Source: Eubacterium sp. (GTDB lineage: Bacteria; Bacillota; Clostridia; Lachnospirales; Lachnospiraceae). From it: a stretch of DNA of 64,000 nucleotides. The stretch is from contig JAFRGL010000023.1 of NCBI GenBank assembly GCA_017433825.1, forward strand, positions 1-64,000, read 5' to 3'. The notes below the pieces were generated by a model. The model ran no database searches. It was not told where the DNA came from and was given only the letters and a program-made list of their open reading frames with translations. Every line of letters starts with the position of its first letter. Positions within the stretch are counted from its first letter, which is position 1. Made by a program: the position numbers and the translations under genes. Positions 62,731-64,000 of the stretch are shown here, piece by piece.

Positions 62731-63054
62731 TTATTCTATCGATTCGTTAATAAAGTACACCTTTATCCTGTCCTGCGTGATCATCACCGATTCCTGATGG
62801 AAAAAGACGCACAAATCCTTTGCGATTTCATCTATCGTATCATCCGGAACATCGATAATGGAAATCACCAGCGTGTTTTCCTGGGTGTATTCCCCGTTTT
62901 CATGAAAATACCCGCCCTGCTCCAGCCGCAGGGAAAACGGCACATGGTAGGCGCAGCACACCTTTTTCATTACAGATACGTATTTTTCCGTACCGAAAAT
63001 CTGCTCCCTGGTAACGGAATCGTTCAGTCCCACATAAATCGTTGTTTCTGTCAT
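62731..63054 (-). CDS. Small protein of unknown function (DUF3574-like fold)
   Basis: 107 residues, no signal. The pattern YVGLNDSVTREQIFG..., QGGYFHENGEYTQENTLVIS and FFHQESVMITQDRIKVYF follows the alternating strand-helix layout seen in DUF3574 proteins. The match is by eye and tentative. It starts 13 bp after the Nif3-like stop and is probably co-transcribed with it. Confidence 0.65.
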   Translation of the reverse strand: MTETTIYVGLNDSVTREQIFGTEKYVSVMKKVCCAYHVPFSLRLEQGGYFHENGEYTQENTLVISIIDVPDDTIDEIAKDLCVFFHQESVMITQDRIKVYFINESIE

Positions 63055-63067
63055 TTCTTAATACCTC

Positions 63068-63937
63068 CTATGGCAGAAAATAGCTGAACATGTCTCCTGC
63101 GTGCACATAATTTACCGGAATCTCCGGCACAAGTTCACCAATCCAGTCTGCGGCATACTTCATTCCCAGTGCTTCCCAGTTATAGTGTCCGAGTGAAATC
63201 ATTGCCTTTTTCCTGCCGAATGCCACAGCATCCCGAAGATACGACAGCACGGTCCAGTCAATCGTTTCTCCCGGCAGGATGAGGTCCACTTCCCTTTCCA
63301 GATCGCCGATAATCTGCACGCTGTATTCCTTGGGCTTCCCGTCCTCGCGTTTCGGCGTGGATTCGTTCATGAAAGGATACAGGTGGCCTACGATGGCAAT
63401 GGTTTTCACCTCGTCGTCCGGCTTCCCAAGATACCGGCAGCCGTTCATCCCGATGCACTTCATCAGATGCTCCGCCACTTCACGTACGGTCACAGCTTCC
63501 GGCAGCTCCACGTAGAAATGTCCGAACCCGCCGTATGGCGGATTAACCGGACGCGAATACGGTTTCCAGCCGGTGTAGCGCAGAACGCCTTCGAAAATGC
63601 TGTCCGGATTGTGGAAATGCATATGGTCGTGGTCTCTCCAGACCGTAATGCCGTGTTCTTTAAGAAGCGCGCATTTTTCTTCGTAAACGCTGTTTTCAAA
63701 GTCTTCAAACCAGCCCGGGGCGTCTTCCGAAGTATAAAAAGTCGGCTCGTGTATGACCAGAAGATTGGCTCCGAGCTCTGCAGCCTTTTTAATCACATCC
63801 ACGGTCGGGCTGATGGCCGTAACAATACCCTTGCATTCATCTTCCGGACTGCCGAACTTATAAGTATCGCATCCGTTGTAGTTTTCGATAAACGGATGAT
63901 AGGCCAGTATTCGGTCAATAACTTCCCTGTTTTTCAT
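63068..63937 (-). CDS. Nif3-like dinuclear metal-centre protein
   Basis: 289 residues, NGG1p-interacting factor 3/YqfO family. Metal ligands likely in LLVIHEPTFYTSEDAPG (where the family has HHP or HEP), WRDHDHMHFHNPD, and the C-terminal ISLGHYNWEALGMKYAAD. Related proteins are called GTP cyclohydrolase I type 2, but activity is doubtful. GGAGG upstream of the ATG. First gene of a two-gene unit; the remaining 63 bp to the window end hold only a short GCCGG/CCGGC repeat. Confidence 0.88.
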   Translation of the reverse strand: MKNREVIDRILAYHPFIENYNGCDTYKFGSPEDECKGIVTAISPTVDVIKKAAELGANLLVIHEPTFYTSEDAPGWFEDFENSVYEEKCALLKEHGITVWRDHDHMHFHNPDSIFEGVLRYTGWKPYSRPVNPPYGGFGHFYVELPEAVTVREVAEHLMKCIGMNGCRYLGKPDDEVKTIAIVGHLYPFMNESTPKREDGKPKEYSVQIIGDLEREVDLILPGETIDWTVLSYLRDAVAFGRKKAMISLGHYNWEALGMKYAADWIGELVPEIPVNYVHAGDMFSYFLP

Positions 63938-64000
63938 TGCTTTCCTCCCTCTATTGCCGGCAGTGCCGGCATTTAAGCCCGTATTAAACCACTTCGAACT

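Overview
The window is a chromosomal segment of an anaerobic Firmicute of class Clostridia, most like the Lachnospiraceae/Eubacteriales. The evidence is a long Alu-containing SRP RNA of the Bacillus/Clostridium type, a single-chain glycyl-tRNA synthetase, zinc-type S14 (rpsN), the order tilS-hpt-ftsH, RqcP, consensus sigma-A promoters with strong AGGAGG ribosome sites, and ferredoxin-dependent 2-oxoacid chemistry. I cannot name a genus. Most genes are on the minus strand. Plus-strand exceptions are pyc, the SRP RNA, a TPR protein, a cyclophilin and a UroD-family/lyxose isomerase pair.

Layout. 1-333: 5' end of a 16S rRNA gene (minus), its leader and promoter, divergent from pyc. 334-3768: pyruvate carboxylase. 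3860-7580: dnaX-ybaB-recR and a membrane beta-propeller-like protein. 7582-8064: SRP RNA (plus) and tRNA-Ser(CGA) (minus). 8123-18506: rho, a lipoprotein followed by glyS, a polar amino-acid ABC transporter, alanine racemase, a membrane protein and a GH13 maltodextrin hydrolase. 18564-26681: ftsH-hpt-tilS, divIC-rqcP-hup, a phosphohexomutase and a tRNA nucleotidyltransferase. 26697-27511: a non-coding stretch that holds a compact promoter-to-terminator transcript with mini-ORFs and a 228-bp foldback element. 27512-35125: an aryl-acid/aromatic amino acid operon. 35399-37509: DUF4003 and TPR proteins. 37624-51277: ftsZ, then infA-map-adk-secY and the spc and S10 ribosomal operons. 51702-58870: a metal permease, gamma-carbonic anhydrase, a pseudo-rhomboid coupled to a second FtsH, greA, ogg, rimI, tsaB and tsaE. 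59063-64000: cyclophilin, an NmrA-like protein, a UroD-family protein with D-lyxose isomerase, a small unknown protein and a Nif3-like protein.

The most striking system lies at 27512-35361. A minus-strand operon encodes an AMP-forming acid-CoA ligase, indolepyruvate:ferredoxin oxidoreductase (iorA, iorB), a PaaK-type aryl-CoA ligase, a double-ACT protein, a class I aminotransferase and a YczE-like membrane protein. Before it sits an unannotated 26-codon leader ORF whose codons 4-15 read FGYFGYFGYFYF (nine Phe/Tyr codons out of twelve). A 17-bp intrinsic terminator follows, and an alternative 14-bp pairing between leader codons 17-21 and the terminator arm would block it. This is the architecture of a ribosome-mediated Phe/Tyr attenuator. 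Because it should switch the operon on when Phe or Tyr is scarce, it suggests that the operon runs in the biosynthetic direction (aryl acid to aryl-CoA to arylpyruvate to amino acid).

Other notable points are a rhomboid-like protein lacking the catalytic Ser and His but translationally coupled to an FtsH, the absence of yabP/yabQ/spoIIE from the hup-divIC-tilS region (hinting at a non-spore-former), the absence of the alpha operon after infA, and an SRP RNA reversed relative to dnaX.
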